Source: Citrus sinensis (Eukaryota; Streptophyta; Magnoliopsida; Sapindales; Rutaceae). From it: 64,000 bases of DNA. Made by a program: the position numbers and the translations under genes. Below, in pieces: positions 11,329 through 24,436 of this stretch; position 1 is the first letter of the stretch, and the number at the start of each line of letters is the position of its first letter. The notes beneath the pieces are model-generated. The model did no database searches. It saw only the letters and a list, made by a program, of their open reading frames with translations, and was not told the origin of the DNA. The stretch spans positions 2,148,001-2,212,000 of the forward strand of contig NC_068556.1 in the NCBI RefSeq assembly GCF_022201045.2, in the 5' to 3' direction.

Positions 11329-13092
11329 GGTCATTTTTAAAATCTCCTCTGAGGTTTGAGACTATTATAAGTAGATGGCAAAAATTATTTTATTTGTAAA
11401 AAATCCCTTACAATTTTGCTCCGTTTACTTGCCGTTTGAGTAGGTGGGGTATTATTGACATTTTAAAATATTGCCAAACACTTTACAATTTCATTGCCTA
11501 GGATGACTTGTCATTTAGATTTATGCTGTAGGAGGTTAAATCTAACCGTTGGATTCAATTTAAATGAATCTTAACAGTTTAGAGTTTAATATTTATTAAA
11601 ATAAAGAAATTATGAAGTAAAAAAAAAAAAAAAAAAAAGAAGGGAATCGTTTGTAAAGGTAACACGTACCCCTTACTGTTATTCTAAATCCCTAATTTTT
11701 TGGTAGAAATCGTGAAGCAAAAAAGATAAAAACGAAGAAGAGGAGGACAATAATGAGCTTCTGTTAAAATCAGAGATTTGGCTTTTCCCGACAAAAAAGT
11801 TGTCAAGATCTTCTCATGTTACACACTGATAAGGCATTTTGTTGAAACTGGATGATACTACATAGCTCATTTTGATGATTTGAATTGGTGGTTTATTCTT
11901 GTGTATGGTTGATGAAAAAAGCGATGGGATGAAATTAGATTTTTGTTGTCATATTTTTATTTTATATTATCTTTTTTGTGATTGATTGATTTGCAGTTTG
12001 ATTGCTGAAATAATTTTCAATTGGAAGATGATAAGAAATTTCATTTTTTTTTTTAGCTTATGTAGGATTTATTTTGGGTTTGATTTGCTGCTATTTTCGG
12101 GTAAATTTTCTGTTGTATTTGGGTTGATTTGTTGCTGTTTCAAGCTTAAATGTTTTGGTAAATTTTTGACTATTTTGGCTTCATTTGCTACTGTTTTGGG
12201 TTCAATTTTTTGTTGTTTTTGAGTTAAATTTTCTGTTATTTTTGGATAAATATGCTGCTGTTTTTCTATTAATTTTTCTTCTGTTTTTGGGTAAATATGT
12301 TACTGTTTTTTAATTAAATTTTCTGTTGTTTCTTGGTAAATTCGATGTTGTTTTTGTGTATGGTGCTTGTCGAAAAACGGTCACGATACATTTTGAATGG
12401 GTAATGACGGGGATTGGTAGTAAAAGTTCGTATTTCTTAATTTTCTTTTGCATTTGACAGCCCACTAATTCATGTGTAGATCTATTTAAAATTTGTTCTT
12501 GTTTATGGAGTTCGTTGGAAAATGGTCATGATGCATTTTGAATGGGTAATGATGGGGATGGGCAGTAAAAGTTGCTTGTGTTGTTGGTGCTGCTAGTGCT
12601 TCATTTGAGCTTCCAGAATCCATTAAAGATTAGAGGGAAAGAAGAAAGAGATGATGAGAAATGAAAATTGTTTGTGCGTGTGCCGCTTGTGAGCTTTAGA
12701 TTGATGTGCCAATCCAACGATTATATTGCAAAACAATTATATATTTTTTTAAGTTTGTAATTTTATTTTATTTTTTAAAATTTTAAGGAAATATCAATAA
12801 CTTGATCAGGATAAAATAATCGTTTTAGTTACTTATGACAGTATAAATATTTGAAATTGTAAGGGCAAAAATGTCAAAATAATATAGTTAGTGATTTACG
12901 CACCATAAGTTTCAGGCCCTTGTACTTTAGTTGTATCAGTCAATGAATTATTATTAGGGGTAATATTATCTTTTTAAGTCAACCATTGGTCAATAAAAAA
13001 TTTAACTGACGGTAAGAAATTTTTTACAAATAAAATGATTTTCAACATCTACTTGCATGCTCAAACCTCAAGGGAGGTTTTTAAAAATTACC
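11329..13092. mobile_element. Non-autonomous TIR element, about 1.76 kb
   Basis: The left end (11329-11410, GGGTCATTTTTAAAATCTCC then TGAGGTTTGAG) is repeated inverted at about 13010-13092 (GGTAATTTTTAAAAACCTCC on the minus strand). Shared inner blocks are AGTAGATG and ATTTTATTTGTAAAAAAT, about 80 bp in all. Flanks read GTCAAATTG and ATCAAATTT, an imperfect 9-bp match that suggests a decayed Mutator-type target duplication. The interior holds a T-rich 24-25-bp periodic array (about 12085-12360) and a direct duplication of about 57 bp (near 12374 and 12520). No transposase is encoded. The terminal design GGTNATTTTTAAAANCTCC resembles plant MULE ends. Confidence 0.65.
12085..12360. repeat. Degenerate 24-25-bp periodic repeat inside the TIR element
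   Basis: About ten degenerate units of the type GGGTAAATTTTCTGTTGT with alternating TTTGCTGCTGTTT follow one another. The repeat gives the short open frame here its low complexity, and no protein is inferred. Confidence 0.6.
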
Positions 13093-13581
13093 ACATCAAA
13101 TTTAGGGTATGATGAACTTAGAGAATTCCTATGATGCCAATACATAACAACTTTACTAGTGATAATTGATAAACAAGGGCTGAAGGGGGATTGTAATTCA
13201 TTTGTCTTCAATGATCTGATACCCAATGAAGCAACAAGTGACCGTCACATGTTGCCTCAGATATATCATAGACACTGATCATCCTGCGAGGACAATCGTG
13301 GAAACTACAATGGTGACAATCCAATCTTGCTGTACTTTTCAAGTTGTCATTTAGCAAGAATATTGAGAATCTATATAGCAAGGCAAACATAAAACGGAAA
13401 TTTTAAGTTTGGTCGTCTGTATTTATTGCGAAATGGCCAGTAAAATGACAACCAAGTAGAAACAGCATTGACATACTAACACAAATGACAAAAAAAAAAA
13501 AAAAACCAGCTCCAAAAGCAGTCTGCATCAATTGACAGATTCACTCAGTTCAGCACTGGCTACATAACACACTAAGATGGC

Positions 13582-15438
13582 TTATGGAATAGTGCGTTGG
13601 TAGAGAGGCAAAGCTCCCAATGCTTCACGTTCTGCCTTCTCCCTTTTCACCTGCAAAACACAAGCAACAAGATAATTTAGCAAAACTTTAACCTTAATGA
13701 GTAATGACTCATTTTCCAGTAACAATGAAGCCGCACTTTCATTAAACACATATCTTAATTTTATTTGCTGCTTAGGAACTCTTCCATTTTTGCTCAATTT
13801 ACTTATCTTTTGGTTTTTCTCTATTGGGGGTCGCTAAGGAGGGTGTTGGGAGAGGGGTAGGAAAGGGGAGAGGTTGTTCTAATGGTACATTGTTAGAGAC
13901 AGAAAACTGTCAAATTTATTCTCAAGACACAGCAGAAAAGAAAACAATAAAATATGATTGCCAACTAATTAAGCTTACATATTCTTGTAAGAGATTCAAC
14001 AAACCAACTACATGAAGGGTTTGAACCTTTTCACTCAAGATGACCGTCCACTAAGAGAACAATATCTATATCCAAAATGTTGAAGAATACTTCATCAAGA
14101 AATGACAAGAAGAAGACTTTCATGAATATTTGATAAACAATGCAGAACACCTGAGACTCTTCATGATGTATTTCCCCCGTAGGTATGCATGAACGTATGA
14201 ATATTTTGAGTGAATATGTGTCTGTCTGTGTTATTATATGGGCATAGATTGCCCATTCCCACCGCCCACCCCCCCCCCCCCCCCCCGGGGGGGGGGGGGG
14301 GGTGTCCTCAAGAGTCTCTTCGCTTGGTGCAGAGAGAGACACACATGAAGAAATCATGGTCCAGAGAATATAAATCATAGCCATTTGAACAATGTGACAT
14401 AGGAGAATTTCAGTGCTCCCCAAAATTTTGAACTACATTAAGCACCGGTGGAAATTACTTCAAGGAATCTTGTCAGATAAAAACAGTATCACACAACCAT
14501 TTATTAATCCTTATGAAATTACATCTACCATCGGTAAAAGAGGGGGTGGGGGGAGGGGGTGTTGGGGTGGGGGAATTCTTTGGATGGCCGCTTAGTCACA
14601 TTAAACAAGGTGAGAGACAAATAAATGACCAACATCTTGTCCTCTGGAAGAACTCATCAAGCATGGAGGCTTTAAATATATATTACCAATATCTTGTCCT
14701 ATTATCTATTGATTTTTTTTCCCAGTTACATAACAAGGATGCATAATCTAAGAGAAGGATGCACAATAAAATCTATATACATATATATATATTTCTAGAA
14801 TACTTACAAGGGCCAGCATATCTTGTAGGTAGTTTCTAAACGGTGTTTGCATAGCCTGAAAAAGCACAAAGAAAATGAAGAACAATTAAATAAACCAGCT
14901 AACATACCTGCCCAACCAACCCGTATCACTTAATCACAATATCAAAACCAAGCCACAAACAAATAACCACAAGCTTCTAAACGTATCACAACATCAGATA
15001 CTAAATTCCCAAATCTTTACACACAACCACTATTTGCTTTATAACAAAAATTGAAGCTTCAGTACATTTTCTCAGTATAAAAGAAACCAATACCTGAAGA
15101 TCTTCAGGGAGGTACTCGTGCTTCATGGAGAGGTCCATGGCGCGCTTGAGACGCTGGTTACGGGCGTCAACGATCTCACGTGGCAACCGATCGAGCGCTT
15201 CCTTGATGTCCAAATCGTAGTAGGGATCGTACAGATCGTCGTAGCGGAGCCCTGCTTATAAAACGATTCAACCAAATACTCAAACGTGTACACAGACGAT
15301 ACATAAGAATTACAAAAATAATTAGGGTTTCGAAAAAAGCTAACCGAAATTACGGAGACGTTTAGAGATCGTTTTCATGTGCTGGGCTGCTAACCAGTTC
15401 TTCTTTGGATCTAATAGCGACTGCAAAAGAGACGCCAT
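13582..15438 (-). CDS. QCR7: Cytochrome b-c1 complex subunit 7 (14 kDa), 4 exons
   Basis: This encodes a matrix-side subunit of mitochondrial respiratory complex III, needed for assembly around cytochrome b. The exons are 15345-15438, 15094-15251, 14808-14855 and 13582-13650; they sum to 369 bases and 122 residues, the usual plant length. The protein begins MASLLQSLLDPKKNWLAAQH, continues RYDDLYDPYYDLDIKEAL and NQRLKRAMDLSMKHEYLP, and ends ALPLYQRTIP. No cleaved presequence is expected. Introns are GT-AG. The 5' leader contains a (CGCT)n tract. The last intron (13651-14807) is long for such a small gene and holds a C18G16 tract and G-rich clusters that look like later insertions or expansions. 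Function is assigned from strong family similarity. Confidence 0.95.
14269..14302. repeat. C18G16 homopolymer pair in QCR7 intron 3
   Basis: Eighteen C residues (14269-14286) are followed directly by sixteen G residues (14287-14302). Such a tract would fold as a very stable hairpin or G-quadruplex/i-motif. It is equally what a collapsed or mis-joined assembly looks like. Other G-rich clusters lie at 13836-13873 and 14541-14572 in the same intron. Confidence 0.95.
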
Positions 15439-15453
15439 TTTTACTTTCGTGTT

Positions 15454-15474
15454 CGCTCGCTCGCTCGCTCGCTT
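15454..15474. repeat. (CGCT)n tract in QCR7 leader
   Basis: About five CGCT units lie 16-36 bases upstream of the QCR7 start codon, probably inside the 5' untranslated region. Confidence 0.85.
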
Positions 15475-16208
15475 TGCAACGCTGATTACAGACCGGTGAT
15501 TTGATTTCTCTGGAGTACTCTGGCGATACCTTGTGGTTTAGCTAACAGGGCGTGGTCAAGTCAACGGCTGATTAGCCTCCGAAGCGTAGGCCCATTATGT
15601 TGACCTCAAACAGGGCTTAAATGCTTAGAATGGATCAACGAAGCTATAAAGTTAATTCGCTAGTTTTTCTAACCACACCCACACAAATGCCAGAATTATG
15701 TGTGATAAAATTGTTGAAAGCTAATTTTAAAATAACTAAATTGAGACCTAAAAGTAGTATGTATCACATCCACTTATCATTCTTTGTTATCAATTCTTTT
15801 TTTAAATTTGCACAACCACAACTTAAGTTTGCTAAAAAAAATTTAAAAAAAAATTGAGATTACTCTACAAAATTTGTATGTCATAATCAACCAACAACTA
15901 AGATCGGCATCAGTTTAAGACAAGCAGCATACTGCGTTTAGTTTTTCAATTAGTTTTCTATAATTGCAATTTTCTTGCATTCATTTGGGTGTAGTTAAGA
16001 AAACTATTGGATGAACTTTGTAGCATTTTTTATCCATTTTAAGCTTTGATCCATCATGGGCCTAAGCTTGGAGGGCTAATCTGTCATTGAATTGATCAAG
16101 AAAACGACGCCGTGTCACCTAAACAGCAAGAGTCCTTAGGGTGAGAGAAATAGACAGTAAGACAGAAGTCTAGAGATACATCAAATCACCAAACTTTAAT
16201 GGGCCTAC

Positions 16209-16677
16209 TGTTGCGGACCGCCCAATTTGCTAGCTCAATTTGCCCCCCCAAGAGCCTAAGACAAGGCCAAGAGTGCTAATTTGGTTTAATTGCGAAAACT
16301 TTTAGGCAACTCTAGCACATTGAGCTTGTAAATACTCTAGAATTCTTTATACATTTCCAGCACATGTAAATTCTAGATAATTGGTAGATTTCTCTAGAAT
16401 CTCTAGAGCTTGACAAGCCTCCCCTATAAATATGGGATGACATTTGGCATTTGAACAACAAGTTTAGAGCAAGCAACTTAAACACTTGTAAGCTCTCTTG
16501 TAAGCATTCTTTCGAGTAATACAATTTCTCTTATTCGGCTCCATTACTCGCTTATCTCTAGCTCTTCGAAAACTTTTGGCTTAACTAGTCGAGAAGCTCA
16601 AGGCTTACTTAGCAACATTCGACAAAGTTGTCTAAGTGCCGCACGGGTTTGCTGCGCAAAATACTCATCCCGTGACA
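16209..16677. mobile_element. Solo LTR of a retrotransposon, 469 bp
   Basis: The segment starts TGTTGCGG and ends CCGTGACA, the TG...CA ends of an LTR. It contains a CCCCTATAAATA promoter box near 16425 and is flanked by the 4-bp direct repeat CTAC (16205-16208 and 16678-16681). No internal retroelement region adjoins it, so the element has been reduced to one LTR. Copia or Gypsy membership is not determined, and age cannot be read from a single LTR. Confidence 0.6.
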
Positions 16678-17731
16678 CTACGCATGCTTTCTTGATGTGT
16701 TGGATGGTGGCAATCAGAGAATAAAAAATTGGGAGATTCGATACGCACCTGAGATCATGAGAATCCTTTACAAAAGCTCCAATCACACACAAAATGATCA
16801 CCAGCCTTAGGGTATCATGAATGAATGGAGACAACTTTACAAATTTCTTTTCATGAATTATACTCATTTTCTTACCTTTTTTTTAACCTATACTTCGTAT
16901 TTGTCTGATAAAATTACTTTCTATAACCATTTTATTAAGACCAAACTAATTTTATTATTGTGAGGAGTCTATAATTTAATACAAGTATAGTTACAAAAAT
17001 TATTTCTTTAACTTAGTTATCCCTATGGTAATAAAGTATGTGGTGCATTGATAATTAATTAATAGGGCATGTCAAAAACTAACGTAAAGACATTGATAAA
17101 AGAGATTGAGATAGTTTCAAAAAATTAGTGTTTGTGTGTGTACATATATATATAGCAAAGTCATATTATTAAAAATCTAAATAATAAGTTATTGTCCCAA
17201 ACAATTTTTTTTATAAATATTTTATTCCATTTTAAACATTTAATGTGTGTGTTTGTATTATGATATATAAAGAATTATCACTATATGGAAAGTGAGTTCT
17301 TAGAGATGAGATCTAAAAAAATTATAATTTATTATAACGTGAGATTTATTCTTATTTATAATTGGCCTAAATTAGAACTAAAATTATTTATGATTATATA
17401 AAAATTATTTCTACATAGAATATTATTATAAAAAGATTTTTAGCGCGTACAATAATTGTATTTTCTTGTGGGATAAGTTAATCTTGCACAATAATGTATA
17501 AATTTACTATTAATGTGTTTAGATCGTTATATAATGTCGGTTGGTGGTGACAAAAGGTGCAAATAATTAATCACACCATGCATTTTGACTGAAGACAATC
17601 GACAAGAACTACTTGTGAGAAAGTTTCGGGTGGTAAGCACATTGGCAGCACATCACCACCTAATAAACTTTCGTTATATGTACAAATGTTTATTAATTCG
17701 TTACAAATGGTTCGATATATGCATTGTGTAC

Positions 17732-18005
17732 AGGTGCATTTGGGATTGAGATTAGACAGCTGTATCTTGAACACTACAGTATTCAAGTGTTTGGTAAATA
17801 CTAGCTGTTGTAACTTGAAAGTTATGTTGATATAATTTTTCACTTGTATAATGAAAAATCTATTATATCTTTAATAATTTTGTTAAAATTATTGTTTAAA
17901 ATTTACATTTACTATATATTACCAGCTTTTGTTTCATACTTACAACTTTTTTTTCACAGCAGCTGTAACTTAAAAATTACACCACTTCAATCCCAAACGC
18001 ATCCT
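17732..18005. mobile_element. hAT-like MITE, 274 bp
   Basis: The ends are inverted repeats: AGGTGCATTTGGGATTGA at 17732 and AGGATGCGTTTGGGATTGA on the minus strand at 18005. The adjacent CAGCTGT and TAACTTGAAAGTTA-like blocks are also mirrored. This terminal type is common among plant hAT-derived MITEs. No clean 8-bp target duplication was seen. Confidence 0.65.
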
Positions 18006-18751
18006 ATATGCGGTGAAATGTCATTGGGTGCTGATGTAATAACATGGTGTTAACAACACCACTTAAAAATTTCTTCGATTTAAGATGCTTTTAAAAAGTT
18101 ATACTTTTATTAAGTCGTCGAATTATAAATAAGACGACTTTTCTTTTTCTTTTTTTATCCTATAGGTGGTCTAACGTGAGAGCATATATATTCAATAGCA
18201 ATTTATATATTCTCATTGTAGTAAGGAAGGACACTGTCACATTCAAAGTATAAAGTTACACTTGTAAAATTGAAATATAAAATTCGTATTTCTGCTCTAA
18301 GTATACTAATGATCCCTCGTATAGTTCATCATGTGATTGTAAATGACAAGATAAATAATCACTCGTCGAATGTCAATTTGTAATAATCAAATCATATCAT
18401 ACGGCATATAAGTTGCGATAAATTAAACCCCAAGTGGGTTCCACTTAAAAGGTGTATGAGTTAGAACCATATAAATCGGTGGTTCTCAAAGAAATCAAAG
18501 CTTAGTTAAGAGAATCATATCTAAAGTGTAAAGCTATCCAACAACCAACGGACTGCCAAGAGATTACTTTATTAAAATTAATGGCACGAAATATGTTCTT
18601 TAGAATTCAGATTCTATATTTAATTCCCCACTTTACGATTAAGTTGTTTAACCATGAAGATATAATTAAAGAAAGAAACACGCTTATAAAAGAAATTCTC
18701 TGTGTCGCCATTACCGCCCTAGATTAAGTTTTACGTGCCGCTTCCATATTC

Positions 18752-18774
18752 TGCATGCCATGCATGCATGCATG
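18752..18774. promoter_or_regulatory. CATGCATG (RY-type) palindrome run upstream of AKT
   Basis: The sequence CATGCCATGCATGCATGCATG contains overlapping CATGCA(TG) RY motifs, which B3-domain factors of the ABI3/FUS3 group bind in seed promoters. It lies about 375 bases before the channel start codon. A regulatory role is inference only. Confidence 0.3.
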
Positions 18775-19148
18775 TTCTTTAAACCCACATGGATCATGAC
18801 ATCGAGATGATCAATTGATACTTTACTCCAAGAGATTTTTAATAAGAAGGGATGCTGTGTTACTTAATCTCGGATTAATAATTAATAGCAATTACTATAT
18901 TTCAAAATCATTCGATCATATATTTAATATTCAAATTGTGATGACAAAATCAAGTTGAACTCGTCGAATCCATCTGAGTCCAGCAAATGGCAAAACAATC
19001 AAAGGGCAGAAGAGTAAATCAACGTTATAGACACTATGATCACGTAACTGACACAAACACTACATGTTCCGCTGAATTCTGTTCACACACAGATACAAAT
19101 CCCATATGCTCTCACTCTTCTGCCCGTTGAGCAGTTTCAATCCTTGAC

Positions 19149-22100
19149 ATGTCAATTAAAAAGAAGAGGAGGGTGTTGTTTTGCGGCGCCGGCGGCGAAG
19201 ACGACGATGCCAGAGTCGGAGGTCCGCAAGATAAAGATGATACGGAGACGTTTTCGAGAGAAGAAGAAGGCAGCCAAATCAGCATATCCGACGGCATTCT
19301 TCCTTCTCTCGGCGTAACTGCTCGCAGCTGCCGCAGAATCACTCTTCGCCGCTTCATCATTTCCCCCTTCGAACCCCGTTACAGGTTTCATTGTTTATTT
19401 CCCGTTTTCTTTTCCTATTTTACGCCATCATCGTTTTATTATCTTTCTTTAGCATACCTACAATGCGTCATCGTTGTTTGATACAATATCCTGTTCTCAC
19501 TCTCAGTCAGCTATACTCTCAAGTTTTTGTAGCTGACATCTACTCCTCTAGTTTCGTAATAGTATAGATAATATCAATGTATCATAAATTATGTAATGAT
19601 CTTTTTCAGTGTTCTTTTACAGATTGTGGGAGACATTTCTGGTGTTTCTAGTGTTCTACACGGCATGGGCGTGCCCATTTGAATTTGGATTCCTTAACCA
19701 ACCGTCGCGTCCACTAGCTATAACTGATAATGTTGTCAATGCAATTTTCGCCATTGACATCATTTTAACCTTCTTCCTTGCCTATCTAGACAAAGCTACT
19801 CATCTCCTCGTTGATGACCCTAAGAAAATCGCTTGGCGTTACGCCAAAACCTGGCTTACTTTTGATGTCATCTCCACCATCCCCTCTGAGGCTGGTAGAA
19901 AGTTTTTGCCCTCCGCTCTTCAGGCTTATGGTTACTTCAATATGCTTCGCCTCTGGCGTCTTCGCAGAGTTAGTAGGCTCTTTGCCAGGTAAAGATTTAC
20001 TAAGAGACAAAAATTTATGTCTGTTTCTTTAGGCAAAATTGGAGCAATTTCACTAGGACAAACTAACATTCACGTTTACTCAATATTAATTTTTTAGAAC
20101 CACAACAGTTATAAACAATCCTAGCATCCTATGTTATATATATTTTTGGTATATCTACAATGGAGCTATGTTCAACGCTCTCATCTCGGTTGCAAAAATT
20201 GGAAGCTCAACAATGGAAAATTTTGGAAACTTTAAAATGAAGAATTAGTAGACAGCATTATACTAGACAGACGGTGTTGAAGTGTAGTAATTCTTTGATT
20301 TCTTTTGTCATGTTAGGTTGGAAAAGGACAGGAACTACAGTTACATTCGGGTTCGCTACTCAAAGCTTGCATGTGTGAGTATATTATGTTACAAAATTCC
20401 TTATCATGTGTTCAATGAATATGTTTTCGGAGAACAGAAGTTTGTTTATAGTTTGCATTCGTGATCCCTGTAGGCTTGTGGTATATTGTAGGTCACTCTG
20501 TTTGCGGTTCATTGTGCTGCATGCACCTTCTATCTTCTGGCTGAGCATTACCGTGACCCAAAGGGTACATGGATTGGGCAAACCCTGGGAGACTTCAAAC
20601 AACAGAGCTTGTGGGTTCGTTACGTGACTTCAATTTATTGGTCTATAGCCACACTTACTACTACTGGATATGGTGATATTCATCCTGTTAATACAAGAGA
20701 GAGGATATTTGATATCTTCTTCATGTTCTTTAATCTTGGACTCACTTCATATTTGCTTGGAAATATGAACAATCTGGTTGTTCATGGCACTGCCCGCACT
20801 AGGAAATTTGTAAGTACTTGTGGGGTTCTTGAGCATTTATCTTTACATCAGCGTCTGTTTGTAACTGTTGTGCCTCGGCTACTATAGACTTCGGGTTTAT
20901 GTCTTCGATTTGGGTTTATTTTAGAGGGACACTATACAAGCTGCATCAAGTTTTGCAAGAAGGAACCAACTACCAGTTAGGCTACAAGATCAGATGCTTG
21001 CTCATTTGTGCTTGAGGCACAGAACTGATTCAGAAGGGCTGCAGCAGCAAGAGATAATTGAATCACTTCCAAAAGCAATTCAATCAAGCATTTCACACTT
21101 TCTATTCTATTCACTGGTTGATCAAGTGTACTTGTTCCGTGGAGTGTCAAACGACTTACTTTTCCAACTGGTAATACAAGTCTCACTTTAATACGTATGC
21201 GCATTAAAACACAAATCGCAATAGCAGCTTCATGTTTGTTGGTTTTTTTGTTTGTTTGTTTTTTTTTTTTGGGGAATTTGAAGGTGACAGAGATGAAGGC
21301 AGAGTATTTTCCTCCTAAAGAAGATGTAATTTTACAGAACGAAGCACCCACAGACTTGTATATATTGGTCACTGGTGCTATGGTAAACTCTGCTTTTTTA
21401 CTATTCTAGGTCCCTTCTGTTGAGTTTTGATTGTTCTCATTTGTATCAAATTATAGTTTCTTATGTGTTAGCTTATCTAACAGGAACTTATAACGAGAAA
21501 GGGCGGAATAGAACAGGTAAGTCGATGAAATGATTCTTCTTGATAACTATCCATCAGTCATCTAAGATTTGGTCTATGGTTTAATGCAGGTTGTTGGCGA
21601 GGCAAAGCCAGGAGATGTTGTTGGTGAGCTCGGTCTGCTGTGTTATAAGCCACAATTGTTCACAGTCCGAACCAAACGATTGAGTCAGCTTCTTCGTTTG
21701 AACCGTACTGCTTTTTTAAGCCTTGTCCAGGCTAATGTTGGGGATGGGACAATAATCATGAACAATCTTCTTCAGGTATGTTGTAATTTCTTAAGCAATT
21801 ACTTGTCCATTTATCTTTTTTCTCTTCATTCATTAATTTTGTCATTGATAATCTATATTGGTGGTTGATGTAGCATTTAAAAGACTTGGGCGATCCAATG
21901 ATGGAAGGCATTTCGACAGATACAGAGCAAAAGTTGGCTCGGGGAAGAATGGACTTGCCTCTTAGTCTATCCTTTGCCGCTGTCAGAGGAGATGGTCTGC
22001 TGTTGCATCAGTTACTCAGGCGGGGTTCAGATCCAAATGAATTGGACAATAATGGGCGAACAGCACTGGTAGCAAATTCAGCTCCTTTTTTCATCCCTTT

Positions 22101-23204
22101 GGGAGTCTGAGAGGTTTAATTTTTCCTTTAAATAATCTTCAAGCTTATTTTGTTTTATATGCAACAGCATATTGCAGCATCTAGAGGTCATGAGCATTGT
22201 GTGGTTCTACTTCTAGAGTATGGAGCAGATCTTAACATAAGAGGTATCGCGACTTTGGGATAATAATTCATGAAAATGCTGTTATTATTTCACTGGCCCA
22301 TATGAATATGAACATGAATTGTCGGCTATTAAATTTTGTACCTTGTTTAACAGATTCAGAAGGGAGTGTCCCCCTATGGGAAGCGATGCTTGGGAAGCAT
22401 GAACCTGTGGTAAGGATTCTCGCGGAAAATGGTGCCTTGATATCATCCAGTGATGTTGGTCATTTTGCATGCACTGCTATTGAGCAAAACGACTTACTTT
22501 TACTCGAGAAGATTGTACATTATGGAGGAGATGTAACACAGCTCACAAGCAATGGAACCACTCCACTTCATGTGGCAATCAGTGAAGGAAACATTGAAAT
22601 AGTCAAGTTCCTTATTGATCAAGGCAGTGACATTGATAAACCAGATATCCATGGGTGGACGCCAAGGGCTCTTGCAGATCACCAGGGCCAGGAAGACATA
22701 CAAATTCTGTTACAGATGAAGCCAGAGCCTAAGAAAGCACCAGTTTTAACCGTTCCGAAGAAGCAGCAAGCACCGAATCCTAGGAAGCACTTGGTGAAGT
22801 ACAGCAGTGAGCCCTCAATACCTCCATATACACCTGAAGTTGTATCAGCTGTCCCTGAGATCAACCTGTTGAATAGGCATTCACGTCGAAGACCAAACAC
22901 TTTTCACAATTCACTGTTTGGTATAGTTTCAGCTGCAAATACCGGTGAGCATTCCATTAACTTCCCAACTGTGAGCAGTTATCCGCCTAGAGTGACAATT
23001 AGTTGCCCAGAAAAAGGTCAAGTCTCTGGAAAGCTTGTGCTGCTGCCGAAGTCACTTCAAGAGCTACTCAGCATTGCTAGTACAAAATTTGGCTTCACTC
23101 CATCCAAGATTCTATCCAAAGAAGGAGCTGAAATTGATGATGTAGGCCTTATCAGAGATGATGATCATCTATTTATTGTTAGTGATCCTGCATATGGAAA
23201 TTGA
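19149..23204 (+). CDS. AKT6: Inward-rectifying Shaker K+ channel, AKT1 group, 11 exons
   Basis: This is a plasma-membrane voltage-gated K+ channel alpha subunit of 887 residues. Exons: 19149-19384, 19623-19988, 20317-20374, 20492-20809, 20925-21170, 21284-21382, 21484-21516, 21590-21775, 21874-22068, 22168-22243 and 22354-23204, summing to 2664 bases. In order it has a cytosolic N-terminus with GILPSLG, transmembrane helices S1-S4 (S4 region NMLRLWRLRRVSRLFAR), the pore with the K+ filter TTGYGD (about residue 260), the C-linker and cyclic-nucleotide-binding domain (YFPPKEDVILQNEAPTDLYI), five to six ankyrin repeats (DNNGRTALHIAASRG, NGTTPLHVAISEGN) and a C-terminal KHA domain ending in DDDHLFIVSDPAYGN. 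AKT1-type channels drive root or pollen K+ uptake and are switched on by CIPK-CBL kinases. The length (AKT6/SPIK about 888) and the BOR neighbour favour the AKT5/AKT6 branch over AKT1; the exact orthologue is not certain. Confidence 0.93.
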
Positions 23205-24436
23205 AGAAACCAAATGACTGAAGATTCGAGCATCTAAATTGATGGTCGCTACTAAATCATTCATTGATGCTTAATTCTCATTTCTCTTGACGCGATATAA
23301 AAGAAGACTTTCTATCCTCTTTTATTCCGTTTTCCTTCTTTCTAGTTCTCCGTTGGATGTCCTCATATTGTTTGGGATTACTGAAAGGATGGGAGCCAAG
23401 AAATGGTTGTAAATGTTGGAATAGAATAGATTAGATAAGTGATATTAATTTTAAAATTTTGGTTGACTGTTTCTTACTATTGAACTTTAAGAAGTTGTAA
23501 TGCAGAGACTTGAAGACAATAGAATACATTCAAACTTGTTAAATTTTGTAGTATGTTTATGTAGTTCTTGTTAGTCTTCCACAGAAATATCTATATAAAC
23601 AACTTGTAAACCAAGCAAAACAAACCCCTCTTTGTCTCTGTCTTATAAAATTCTGAAGTCAGTTTCTTGGAGTTCAAGGTACAACCTCGAAAGATACATT
23701 TCAATTCAAGGTTAAAAAGAAAATCTAAATCGTAACTTGTATGAGTTCACACAAAATTAGTTAGAAAATTTAATACAAATCCAAAAACAGCTCTGCTTTG
23801 CCAAATTTTGGTACATTAGTACTAAACATATCTCCATTTCTTATGACTGAAGTGGTACAAAACCTAGCTATTCGAAAGAAGTTCCCTACTTCCAAGCATA
23901 ACAAAATTTAAAATACTTTTATATTCTTCTACTCTATATTCTAGCACAATCTTAATCTTTCTTGACATTTGTTTCCCGGTGCCAAGAATTTGACTGGCTA
24001 TACAAGAGACATTCTTCAACACTCATCTGCAGATCATGGCTATTATTTAGGCAGACACAGGCTGAAATCACCATTCTATTCGTAATCAGCTTATTGTACA
24101 GATCATTGTGTCTCTCTCTATATCCGGACACCTTATGGATGTACCTGGAAACGATGAGTGTTCATACATGGGCATCTATTTACTAGAAAGTATTAACAGA
24201 ATATTATGTTACACCAGCAAAAGTACATACGAATTACTCTTATCTGATAGAATCTGTCATCTTTTCAGCCTACAGTTCTGAATTTCAATCCACCTCTTTG
24301 AGCAGTCATTTCATCCAATATCTCACAGCATAGAATTGATCTTCCCTATCCTCTTGTCGCACTTTCAGGTGTTCCTATTTCTTGCTCTCATCACTGGTTG
24401 TCATGCCTATGAATTGAGAGACTTGCAAAGAAAAAA
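23205..24436. other. Convergent 3' flanks of AKT and BOR remnant
   Basis: This is AT-rich sequence between two stop codons that face each other. It should hold the 3' untranslated region of the channel gene. No further gene is visible. Confidence 0.5.

Larger units (their letters stand above)
15475..19148. other. Intergenic between QCR7 and the K+ channel
   Basis: This AT-rich stretch contains the solo LTR at 16209-16677, the MITE at 17732-18005 and, just upstream of the channel gene, the palindromic CATGCATGCATG run near 18752-18774. I see no other gene. Confidence 0.5.
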
